Below, one piece after another: positions 36,080-43,734 of a stretch of 64,000 nt of DNA (the stretch's first letter is position 1; every line of letters starts with the position of its first letter). The DNA lies in the NCBI GenBank assembly GCA_050953085.1, contig JBMNLX010000003.1:1-64000 (forward strand). The letters are read 5' to 3'. The position numbers were made by a program, and so were the translations under genes. The DNA comes from UBA3946 sp002385755. Its GTDB lineage: Bacteria; Bacillota_I; Bacilli_A; ML615J-28; CAG-698. The notes under the pieces are model-generated. The model was not told the DNA's origin. It made no database searches and worked only from the letters and a program-made list of their open reading frames with translations.

Positions 36080-37732
36080 CTACATTCTTTCTTTTACGCT
36101 AACTCCGATTAAATCTAAGCCGTTCTTCAAAACCGTCCGGACTGCATCCATTAACGTCATCTTTTCCGCCGTCTCCAGCGGGTCGTCCGTGATAATCTTT
36201 TCGCTATTATAGAAACTGTGCAAACCGGAGGCTAATAACAACAAATATTGAGCTATCTTATGCGGCAATCTTTTTCCCGCCGCTTCCTCGACATATAAGG
36301 GGTACACGGCAAGTCCGAGAAGCAAATCCTTCGCTTTCGCGACGTCCAAAACCTTAAATTCTTTAACCGGCTCGTACGTCAAACCCTGCTCGGTTAATAC
36401 CCGAAAAAGCGAACAAATCCGGGCGTAGGCGTACTGGACGTAATAAACCGGGTTTTCGTTTGACTTTTTCACCGCGAGATCAAGATCAAGATCAATGTGC
36501 GTGCTGAGCGCTTTCTCGACGTACATAAAACGCAAGGCGTCGCTACCGACCTCGTCGATCAAATCGCGCAGCGTGATCGCCTTCCCGCTGCGTTTGCTCA
36601 TTTTTACTTCCTCGCCGCCTTGGATGACGCGCACCATCTGCAAAATCTCAATATGAATATTTTCCGTATCGTATCCGAGTAGTTCTAAGGCAATCTTCAA
36701 GGGAAGAATATGACCGTGATGGTCGGCGCCCAAAACATCAATCAAGCAATTATACCCGCGGTTGATTTTATTGGCGTGATAAGCGATGTCGGGAGTGATA
36801 TAAGTAAAGTTTTTATCGCTTTTCACGATGACCCGGTCCTTATCGTCACCGCGCAAGGTAGTTTTTAGCCAAAGCGCGCCGTCGGCTTCGTAAACGTAAT
36901 CTTTGGCCTTATAATAATCAACTACTCTTTGCACTTCGCCGCTGTCATAAAGGCTTTTCTCGCTGAACCATACGTCAAACTCGACGTTAAACTCCCGCAG
37001 GTCCCGCTTCAAGCCGTCAAGCAAATATTCGAGCCCGAAAGAGCGGATATCGTCGTACCACTCGTTATGAAGATAATAATCGCCTTTTTCTTCTTTGATT
37101 AGTTTGGCAATCTCGATAATCTCCAGGCCGTAATAGCCGTCCGGGCCCAATTCGCACGGAAGCCCGAAAAGTTCCTTGTATCGCTCGTAGATGGAAAGGG
37201 CGAGGTTATGAACCTGGTTGCCGGCGTCGTTAACGTAATGTTCCGTCGCGACCTCATAACCCGCCTTGCGCATAACGCGCGCCAGGGAATCGCCGTAAGC
37301 GGCGCCGCGGCCGTGTCCGATATGGAGATATCCGGTCGGGTTGGCGCTCACGAATTCCAGGTTTACCTTCACGCCGCGACCGATATCGCTTGCGCCGAAG
37401 TCTTCCTTTTCATTTAGAATCTGGAAAACTACCCGGGAAAGATACCGACGGTCAAGGTAAAAATTAATAAAACCGGCGCCGGCCACTTCGACTTTCTCGA
37501 GATTCAGCTTCCGACAATCAAGTCTTTCGACGATCTTCGCGGCTAACGCCCTCGGGTTTTTCCGCGCCCGTTTTGCAAGGCGCATCGCCAAGTTCGTCGA
37601 GAAATCGCCGAAAGCGGGATCCTTCGGCGTCTCGATTTCAATCGCCGGGATATCTTCAATCTCGTAATCGGCGATGATCGTTTTTAATTCTTCTTTTATC
37701 GTTGTTAATATTCTTCTAATCAATGCAATCAC
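36080..37732 (-). CDS. argS: Arginyl-tRNA synthetase
   Basis: Class I aminoacyl-tRNA synthetase charging tRNA-Arg. 550 residues with the N-terminal Arg-specific additional domain (1-90), the HIGH motif in TGYLHIGHGRGAAYG (about 137), a KMSKR-like KMSKRSG (about 377), and the DALR anticodon-binding domain to the end (AVRTVLKNGLDLIGVSV). Length normal. First gene of an operon with the membrane protein and the M42 peptidase; its promoter lies at 37798-37826. Confidence 0.97.
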   Translation of the reverse strand: MIALIRRILTTIKEELKTIIADYEIEDIPAIEIETPKDPAFGDFSTNLAMRLAKRARKNPRALAAKIVERLDCRKLNLEKVEVAGAGFINFYLDRRYLSRVVFQILNEKEDFGASDIGRGVKVNLEFVSANPTGYLHIGHGRGAAYGDSLARVMRKAGYEVATEHYVNDAGNQVHNLALSIYERYKELFGLPCELGPDGYYGLEIIEIAKLIKEEKGDYYLHNEWYDDIRSFGLEYLLDGLKRDLREFNVEFDVWFSEKSLYDSGEVQRVVDYYKAKDYVYEADGALWLKTTLRGDDKDRVIVKSDKNFTYITPDIAYHANKINRGYNCLIDVLGADHHGHILPLKIALELLGYDTENIHIEILQMVRVIQGGEEVKMSKRSGKAITLRDLIDEVGSDALRFMYVEKALSTHIDLDLDLAVKKSNENPVYYVQYAYARICSLFRVLTEQGLTYEPVKEFKVLDVAKAKDLLLGLAVYPLYVEEAAGKRLPHKIAQYLLLLASGLHSFYNSEKIITDDPLETAEKMTLMDAVRTVLKNGLDLIGVSVKERM

Positions 37733-37797
37733 CGTAAATTCTTCAATGTTAATTTTCCCAAAAACGCGGATAAAATACGGCGCAAACCGTTTTAAAA

Positions 37798-37826
37798 ATT
37801 ATATCACAATCTTGAATAATTGTTAA
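37798..37826 (-). promoter_or_regulatory. SigA-type promoter of argS
   Basis: TTAACA, 17-bp spacer, TATAAT with extended TG. It begins almost at the stop of the upstream endonuclease gene. Confidence 0.8.
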
Positions 37827-37829
37827 GCA

Positions 37830-40025
37830 TTATGTAGTAAATAAAGTAAAATTGTTCCGGCGGAGAGCGGTTAAATCGACAATGATTCCAAAAAGAATAT
37901 TTTGGATCCCCGCCGTTTGGTTAGCGTTAGCTTTCTCGCCCCAAATTAAATCGACAAATTCCGGGTAATCGATAAACGGGTTGCGGTTATTTTGGTAAGA
38001 ATAGATTACCTCGTTCCGGTTCCGCTCGAAATCATCGACCGGGTCTTCCTTATGCCAGATAAGAAGAACGGAAAGTTTGCCGTGATAAGGCTCCGAACCG
38101 TTCCCGACGCAATCGTTTAATTCCAAATCTGGCTCGCCGCTCTCGCCTTCATAACGCGTCGCCATATAGAAAAGGATCCTGGCGACGTCGCCCTTAACCT
38201 CGTCGCGCGGCTCGAATGAGTTGCTGTCGCTATAATTAAACGAAGAACCCGGCGCGTAACCGCGTCCGGGGCTTACCAAAGTGCCGCCTTCGTCGAAATC
38301 CTTGTTTCCGCGTATGCTGTTGACTTGCGAGTCCGTCGGCCGCAGATTATGAATATCGCTTCCGGCCGGACGGCTCGTGCCGAAGTTGCCGTGAGATTTT
38401 GCCCAAACGTGTTCCTTATTCCAAACTTGGGAATTGTAAGAACTTTTCGGCTCGCTCCTGCCGGTGTAAAACAAAATCACGTTATTCGGGTTTTCCGGAT
38501 CCTCGTCCGTCTCCATAAGCAATTCGGTGGTGCTTGTATAATCGTATTCGTAATGATCTTTGATAATATTGTGCAGGAACGCCTTCAGTTCCGCGCCCGT
38601 AAGCCCCTCCGCGCCCCGATAATATTCCGATAGCGTCTGTTCAATTTTCTTAACCGTGATCAAAAAGACGGCTTCGTCCGTCAAACCGCGGTATTCGAGA
38701 CTCACGGTAACCGTGACGAACTCGTCCTTAACGCCGCGCGTTACCGCGCCCTCGTTATCAATTACCGCCGGATTATCGCTCTCCCAAGATAATAGGACCT
38801 CCCCGACTTCCAACGGGAAATACAAATTCTCGGTAACGTTATCGAGATCAACGCCCGAAAGAAGGCTTTCCTTTACGGATTGTAACCATTCCCAATCGTC
38901 GACCTGAGTATCCCGCGCCTTTACTTTCAATGTGAAAGTTTTAGTCGCTTTAACGCGGTTATAGGTGAGGGTTGCCTTAAGCGAAACCATCCGGTCATCA
39001 TCCGCCCGAAACACGCGGCCTTCGTTGGTCACGACCGCGGGATCGCCGCTTTCCCACTTGATCGCCACGCCGGAAACAAGTTTCGGCAAATCCAAATCCT
39101 CGGTCACTTCGTCGAGGTTTTCGTTTTGTAAAAGATTCGCGAGAACCGCCTGAACCAACGCGTTATCGGCGGTGTCATCGGCCAAAACGGTAAAAACAAA
39201 AGTTTTCTCGCCCATTGCCGAGCGATAGCTAAGTTTTACGGTCACGCTCACGGTAACGTCTGCCGCGCGGCGATAAACTATCCCCGCGTTATCGATTGTC
39301 TCCGGGTCGTCGCTTTGCCATTCCAGCCGCACCCCGTCGATTTCCGTCGGGAAATCAAGATCGGATACGACGTTATCTTTATCAATCCCGGCAAAGAGCC
39401 CGTCGCGAACGGCGATTAGTTTATCCATATCGTCTCTATCATAGGCCGCGACGGTAACTTTAAATATTTTATTGTCATTTAAGCCGTTATAAGAAAGATA
39501 GGCGTAAAGATCGACCTCGACCGCCGCGGCAAGCGGGTAAATCTTGCCGGTATTGTCGAGAACGTCGGGTTTCGAGCTGACCCAGGAAATTGCGACGCCG
39601 CTTACTTCTTCCGGCAAAACCAAATCGGAGCGCAAAGGCGCAGACGTTTGCCCGCGTAAAAGTCGCCTTTTCACATATTCGATCCTCTCCGCGGCCGAGC
39701 GCGATAGACCGACCACGGTCAAGGTATATTTTTTATTATCCGATAAATTCTCATAACTGAAATAAGCGTAAAGATCAACGGTGACGTCTTCTTCCTGCCG
39801 GAATACCTCTCCCTCGGAGGTAACAACGTCCGGGTCGCCGCTGACCCACGTAATGGCGACGCCTTCGATTTCCGAAGGTAGGATTAAATCGTCGGTCACC
39901 GCCTGCAAATTAATGCCAGCAAACACTTTGCCGGCAGCGATTTCAATCGGGTTTTTCGTTTTACAGCCAATTAAAATAATAAACAACGCAAAATAAAAAA
40001 AAGTTTTTATAATTCTTCTCATCAT
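37830..40025 (-). CDS. Secreted endonuclease I-like lipoprotein with five Ig-like repeats
   Basis: 731 residues. A lipoprotein signal peptide ends at LIILIGC (Cys about 21). Five repeats of about 85 residues follow (about 30-460), each with a pattern like LPSEIEGVAITWVSGDPDVV and then DLYAYFSYENLSDNKKYTLTV; these are bacterial Ig-like (BIG) modules. The C-terminal part (about 480-700) is an EndA/endonuclease I domain of the His-Me-finger type, with WNKEHVWAKSHGNFG and IHNLRPTDSQVNSIRGN. It probably degrades extracellular DNA at the cell surface for nutrition or defence. The last 20 residues form a short, partly hydrophobic tail. AGGTG precedes tandem ATGs, so the start may be one codon later. 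Confidence 0.85.
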   Translation of the reverse strand: MMRRIIKTFFYFALFIILIGCKTKNPIEIAAGKVFAGINLQAVTDDLILPSEIEGVAITWVSGDPDVVTSEGEVFRQEEDVTVDLYAYFSYENLSDNKKYTLTVVGLSRSAAERIEYVKRRLLRGQTSAPLRSDLVLPEEVSGVAISWVSSKPDVLDNTGKIYPLAAAVEVDLYAYLSYNGLNDNKIFKVTVAAYDRDDMDKLIAVRDGLFAGIDKDNVVSDLDFPTEIDGVRLEWQSDDPETIDNAGIVYRRAADVTVSVTVKLSYRSAMGEKTFVFTVLADDTADNALVQAVLANLLQNENLDEVTEDLDLPKLVSGVAIKWESGDPAVVTNEGRVFRADDDRMVSLKATLTYNRVKATKTFTLKVKARDTQVDDWEWLQSVKESLLSGVDLDNVTENLYFPLEVGEVLLSWESDNPAVIDNEGAVTRGVKDEFVTVTVSLEYRGLTDEAVFLITVKKIEQTLSEYYRGAEGLTGAELKAFLHNIIKDHYEYDYTSTTELLMETDEDPENPNNVILFYTGRSEPKSSYNSQVWNKEHVWAKSHGNFGTSRPAGSDIHNLRPTDSQVNSIRGNKDFDEGGTLVSPGRGYAPGSSFNYSDSNSFEPRDEVKGDVARILFYMATRYEGESGEPDLELNDCVGNGSEPYHGKLSVLLIWHKEDPVDDFERNRNEVIYSYQNNRNPFIDYPEFVDLIWGEKANANQTAGIQNILFGIIVDLTALRRNNFTLFTT

Positions 40026-40236
40026 CTATTCACCTTCATTTATTATACCATAAAACAAGGGAAAATTGTGTAAAAATATATTATTTTGTCATTAAAAATT
40101 TGTTATTCATATTTATTTTTTTCCTGATAAGCATAAATTTAAAAAACAAGGATTTTCCCGGCAGGCGACGGCGCGATAAAACTGAAATTTTTTATAAGGG
40201 TAATTTATTATATTGGTCAATGCTTTCTCATATTTA

Positions 40237-40245
40237 TGGTATAAT
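40237..40245 (+). promoter_or_regulatory. Extended minus-10 promoter of tmcAL-mrp
   Basis: TGGTATAAT just 22 bp before the start codon, with a weak TTGGTC at a 21-bp spacing as possible minus-35. Confidence 0.5.
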
Positions 40246-40266
40246 ACATATAACAAGGTGATGACC

Positions 40267-41430
40267 ATGCGAAAAATTTTAGGCCTGATATTGGAGCTTA
40301 ACCCTTTCCATAACGGCCACGCATATTTTCTTAAAGAAGCGTCCGCAAGGGCGGCTCCCGATCTCACGGTCGCCGTCGTCTCGGGGAATTACACGATGCG
40401 CGGCGATCTTTCCGTGATCGATAAATTCGCGAAAACGAAGCTTCTGCTTAAAGCGAGCGTCGACATCATTCTCGAGTTGCCGTTTGTTTCCGCGGTCAAC
40501 AGCGCCGATTACTTCGCCGCGAACGCCATCGCCATCCTCAACGAGATGGCGATTACCGATATCGCCTTCGGCGTCGAGCTTGACGACTTGGCCCGGTTAA
40601 CGCGGATGAAAGAAATAATTGACGACCCCGGTTTTGACCGGGAAGTCCGTGCGCATCTCGCAAAAGGGCTGTCTTACTCCGCGAGTTGCTATCGCGCGCT
40701 AAAGGAGCTGACTCGCGACGGAGAAATTATCGAAAACTTTACGCTCCCGAACAATACCTTGGCCGTTCAATACTTAAGAAGCATCGACAAGACGGGACGG
40801 GATATCGCCGTCACCTTGGTTAAAAGAATCGGAAACAATTATTTCGACGAGGAAGCGACCGGCCCGCTGGCAAGCGCGACCGCGATTAGGAATCTTCTCC
40901 GCGAACATCAAGACCCGACGCCCTACCTTCCCGAAATATGCAAAGACACGCCCTTTATCGATCTCGCGACGGCGGAAAAAAATATCATGCTCCTGCTTAA
41001 ATACCGCTTTCTGAGCGGCGCCGCGGCGATGCGTTCCGTTTTAGGCGTCGCCGAGGGCATCGAAAACCGTTTCGCGGGACTACTTACCCGGGAGAACGAT
41101 TACCGGGAATTCGTCGGGAAAATGCAAACGAAGCGTTATCCCCGCAATAAAATCAAACGATTGATAATGCATATTTTGCTTGCTACGGACAAAAAATACG
41201 AGGAGACGAACAGCTATTATCTTCGCCTTCTCGGCGCGAGCCAAAAGGGGCTTGCCCATATCCGCGGACTCCCGAAAGCCACGAAGGATAAAATCATCAC
41301 CTCTTTTAAAAACACGACCGACGAGATCGCGATGACCGAACTGAAAGCCAGCCGGCTTTACGATTTGCTAACGGGCATGACGACCGCGGACAATGAATTT
41401 AAAATACCGATAATAGGAGAAACAACATGA
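40267..41430 (+). CDS. tmcAL: tRNA(Met) cytidine acetate ligase
   Basis: Uses acetate and ATP to make N4-acetylcytidine at the wobble position of elongator tRNA-Met. The N-terminal nucleotidyltransferase-like motif LELNPFHNGHAYFLKEA (HxGH-like, about residues 9-25) and VSGNYTMRGDLSVIDKFAKT (about 39-58) are diagnostic of TmcAL (YlbM). 387 residues, full length. The longer frame starts at 40213, but AAGGTG at 40255-40260 fits the ATG at 40267 best. It overlaps the Mrp gene by 4 bp. Confidence 0.92.
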   Translation: MRKILGLILELNPFHNGHAYFLKEASARAAPDLTVAVVSGNYTMRGDLSVIDKFAKTKLLLKASVDIILELPFVSAVNSADYFAANAIAILNEMAITDIAFGVELDDLARLTRMKEIIDDPGFDREVRAHLAKGLSYSASCYRALKELTRDGEIIENFTLPNNTLAVQYLRSIDKTGRDIAVTLVKRIGNNYFDEEATGPLASATAIRNLLREHQDPTPYLPEICKDTPFIDLATAEKNIMLLLKYRFLSGAAAMRSVLGVAEGIENRFAGLLTRENDYREFVGKMQTKRYPRNKIKRLIMHILLATDKKYEETNSYYLRLLGASQKGLAHIRGLPKATKDKIITSFKNTTDEIAMTELKASRLYDLLTGMTTADNEFKIPIIGETT

Positions 41431-42428
41431 ATACGAAACTAATCCGGGAAAAAATCGGCCGCTTGATTGACGAAACAAGCGGAAAAACGCTCGAAGCCGA
41501 GGGAGCAATCCGGCATGTCGGCGTCGACGCCGAGAAAAACCTTGCGGTTCTTATAATCGCCCTTCATAAAACGGGCGGCGAAGCCGAGGAAAAACTGAAA
41601 CGGGAAATCGCCCGCGTCGTGAAACAAGATTTGGGCTATAGCGGCGTTAAGATCCAGTTTGAGGAGAAAAGAAAAATCGAGTCGATCGTTAACCGCGACG
41701 TCCGGTTTATCATCATCACTTCCGGAAAAGGCGGCGTCGGGAAATCGACCGTCGCCGTAAATCTTGCTTACGCCCTCGCCAAACTGGACAAGAACGCGGC
41801 GATAATCGATGCCGATATCTACGGTTCCAGCGTCCCGGCGATGTTGGGAATGACGCTTGAATATCCCCGGGCGACAGCCGAGAAAAAAATAATTCCTTTC
41901 CGCCGCCACGGGATCGAGATCATGTCGACGGCGTTCTTTACCGAACCGGGAAACCCGGTCATCTGGCGCGGCCCGATGCTTCATCAAATGCTGGAGAACT
42001 TTTTTTATCAGGTCGCCTGGAACAAAAACCTTGATTTTATGATTATCGACGCGCCGCCGGGAACCGGCGACGTTACCATTGACTTGAAGAACATCGTGCC
42101 GACTGCGGAAGCGATAATCGTCACCACCCCGCACCTGGCCGCCAGCGACGTCGCCACGAAAGCGGGAATCGCGGTCCGGAAACTGAAACAAAGTATTATC
42201 GGCGTGGTGGAGAACATGGCTTATTACGAAAACCCGTCGACCGGGGAAAAGGAATATATATTCGGCCGGGGCGGCGGCGAGGCCGTCGCGGAAAAACTTG
42301 ATTGCGAGCTCATCGCGCAAATCCCCATCCGGCAGCCGAAAAAACATCTCGCTCTTTACGAACCCGAGGAGGAAAACGGAAAGAAATTCATCGAACTTGC
42401 TTCTTACGTTATCGCTTTTGAAAGTTAA
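41427..42428 (+). CDS. Mrp/ApbC-type P-loop ATPase (iron-sulfur cluster carrier)
   Basis: 333 residues. An N-terminal MIP18-like domain (about 1-85) precedes a deviant Walker A SGKGGVGKSTVAVNLA (about 98-113), then DADIYGSSVPAMLG and the Walker B-like DAPPGTGDVTIDL. Family members carry and deliver iron-sulfur clusters. The usual CxxC pair near residue 240 is not evident (VENMAYYENPSTGEKEYIFG has no Cys), so cluster binding may differ. Coupled to tmcAL by ATGA overlap and followed by a strong terminator. Confidence 0.88.
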   Translation: MNTKLIREKIGRLIDETSGKTLEAEGAIRHVGVDAEKNLAVLIIALHKTGGEAEEKLKREIARVVKQDLGYSGVKIQFEEKRKIESIVNRDVRFIIITSGKGGVGKSTVAVNLAYALAKLDKNAAIIDADIYGSSVPAMLGMTLEYPRATAEKKIIPFRRHGIEIMSTAFFTEPGNPVIWRGPMLHQMLENFFYQVAWNKNLDFMIIDAPPGTGDVTIDLKNIVPTAEAIIVTTPHLAASDVATKAGIAVRKLKQSIIGVVENMAYYENPSTGEKEYIFGRGGGEAVAEKLDCELIAQIPIRQPKKHLALYEPEEENGKKFIELASYVIAFES

Positions 42429-42438
42429 ACCGGCGCTT

Positions 42439-42473
42439 TAAAAAGGTGAAGCCTAATCGGCTTCACCTTTTTT
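42439..42473 (+). terminator. Terminator of tmcAL-mrp
   Basis: GGTGAAGCC / GGCTTCACC stem followed by T6, 11 bp past the stop. Confidence 0.92.
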
Positions 42474-42491
42474 GCGTATTTATGCTGTTCT

Positions 42492-42780
42492 TTATCTTAC
42501 TTCTAACCATTTATTATATTTTTCCACAAGCTCAAGAAATTCTTTTTTATACTCATCCGCCGGATATTGGCGTAACCCGCCGTCGAGGTATCCAAGGCGA
42601 AAGCCGAAACGCTTTGTTCTTGGGCGGACACGAACGGGTTTTCCGTTATGTCCAAATAACTCTCGCCAAGCGCGTCGGGATCGACTGCCATCGGATAATT
42701 ATAACTGCCGTAATTTTGGCCGCCGCAACCGATGAAAACGAATAAAAAGAAAACGAAAGCGAAAAGACAGAATATTTTTC
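42492..42780 (-). pseudogene. Remnant of a VWA-domain (YfbK-like) lipoprotein
   Basis: The frame at about 42780-42575 encodes a lipoprotein signal (hydrophobic stretch then FIGCGGQNYG) and ENPFVSAQEQSVSAFALDTS, then TAGYANIRR. This is the start of YfbK-like von Willebrand factor A proteins. It has no ATG: after a GAGGTG site the in-frame codon is ATA. Directly after NIRR another frame carries YPADEYKKEFLELVEKYNKW and ends at 42492, which reads like the tail of the same family. The central VWA domain is missing, so the gene has suffered a large internal deletion with a frame change. Calling it a pseudogene is well supported; the family is likely. Confidence 0.6.
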
Positions 42781-42839
42781 ACCTCAACCTTAATACGAAT
42801 TAACTGCTTATTTGACAATTATTAGATTTTACAAAGCAA

Positions 42840-42868
42840 TAAAAAGGCGAGATTTTGGTCTCGCCTTA
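42840..42868 (-). terminator. Terminator of the alaS-ruvX-DUF1292 run
   Basis: AAGGCGAGA / TCTCGCCTT hairpin followed by T5 on the minus strand. Confidence 0.85.
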
Positions 42869-42920
42869 CATTTTCGGCCGTTTTCTTTTTGACGGCCCTT
42901 TTCGGTTTCAAGCAAGAGAT

Positions 42921-43295
42921 TTATTGCTCGTCTTCGTCGTCTTCATCATCTTCGAAATCGTCTTCATCATCACAATCTTCGCAATAATCTTCTTCTTCAT
43001 CTTCGTCTTCGTCTTCGTAGTCAAATTCTTCGGCGTTGTCTTCCTCGTATTGCTTCAGCACGCGTTCGATTAATTCCCATTCTTCGTCCGTCTCGATCGG
43101 GAACAATTCCCCGTCGCCGTCCTTGCCGGGAACATAGGAAGCGGCCATCACTTCGATATTGTCTTCTTCGTTTTCGGAAACCGGGTAAAACAATACGTAA
43201 CTCTTCTTAAACATTTCCGAGTCGAACGTGAACAGTATCTCGCAAAGGATCTCGTTGCCGTCTTCGTCGATAAAGGTAAGATGTTCCTTATCCAT
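42921..43295 (-). CDS. DUF1292 family protein with acidic tail
   Basis: 124 residues. The N-terminal 80 residues match DUF1292 (YrzB-like): LTFIDEDGNEILCEILFTF and SYVLFYPVSENEEDNIEVMA, ending in ETDEEWELIERVLKQY. The last 40 residues are almost only Asp and Glu with two Cys (YCEDCDDEDD), a feature seen in relatives. Function unknown. Its place after ruvX and alaS matches the conserved order in Bacilli; the IreB/DUF965 gene usually in this run is absent here. The ATG overlaps the ruvX stop by 8 bp. Confidence 0.88.
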   Translation of the reverse strand: MDKEHLTFIDEDGNEILCEILFTFDSEMFKKSYVLFYPVSENEEDNIEVMAASYVPGKDGDGELFPIETDEEWELIERVLKQYEEDNAEEFDYEDEDEDEEEDYCEDCDDEDDFEDDEDDEDEQ

Positions 43296-43734
43296 TATTT
43301 TTTACTCCTTTCTGCTTATTTATGGTTGAATCAAGATAGCTTTGTAGGATAACGGCCGCTGCAAGCTTGTCGACATGCTTTTTTCTTTTTTTCCGGCTTA
43401 CATCCGCCGACAACATTACCCTTTCGGCTATCCGCGATGTCAACCGTTCGTCGATCATTATCACTTCCAAAGCAGAACTTTCCGATAACAGTTTTTCAAA
43501 TCTCCGGCAATACTCGGCCAGAGTACCCATATCGCCGCTCATATGCCGCGGCAATCCCAAGACAATTTTTTCAACCCGATATTTGTCGATGACATCAAGA
43601 GCGGCCTCAAGCGCCGCCTCCAAATCGTATTCGGGAATGCGAGCGGTGCCAAGCGGCGTCGCGATCGTGGCCGTTTCGTCGCTGATCGCCATTCCCAGCG
43701 TTTTCGATCCCAAATCCAGCCCTAGTATTCTCAT
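43288..43734 (-). CDS. ruvX: RuvX/YqgF, putative pre-16S rRNA nuclease / Holliday-junction resolvase fold
   Basis: 148 residues with the RNase H-like fold. MRILGLDLGSKTLGMAISD carries the first catalytic Asp, VLGLPRHMSGDMG is the second block, and MIDERLTSRIAE the third; the late KKHVDKLAAAVILQSYLD holds the last acidic residue. Family members mature the 5' end of 16S rRNA or cut junctions. It overlaps the end of alaS by 4 bp. Confidence 0.92.
   Translation of the reverse strand: MRILGLDLGSKTLGMAISDETATIATPLGTARIPEYDLEAALEAALDVIDKYRVEKIVLGLPRHMSGDMGTLAEYCRRFEKLLSESSALEVIMIDERLTSRIAERVMLSADVSRKKRKKHVDKLAAAVILQSYLDSTINKQKGVKNNG

Noticed and set aside
41439..42347. 302-codon open frame on the minus strand opposite the Mrp gene
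   Set aside because: Composition is Arg/Asp-rich and low-complexity, typical of a shadow; the opposite strand has strong motifs.
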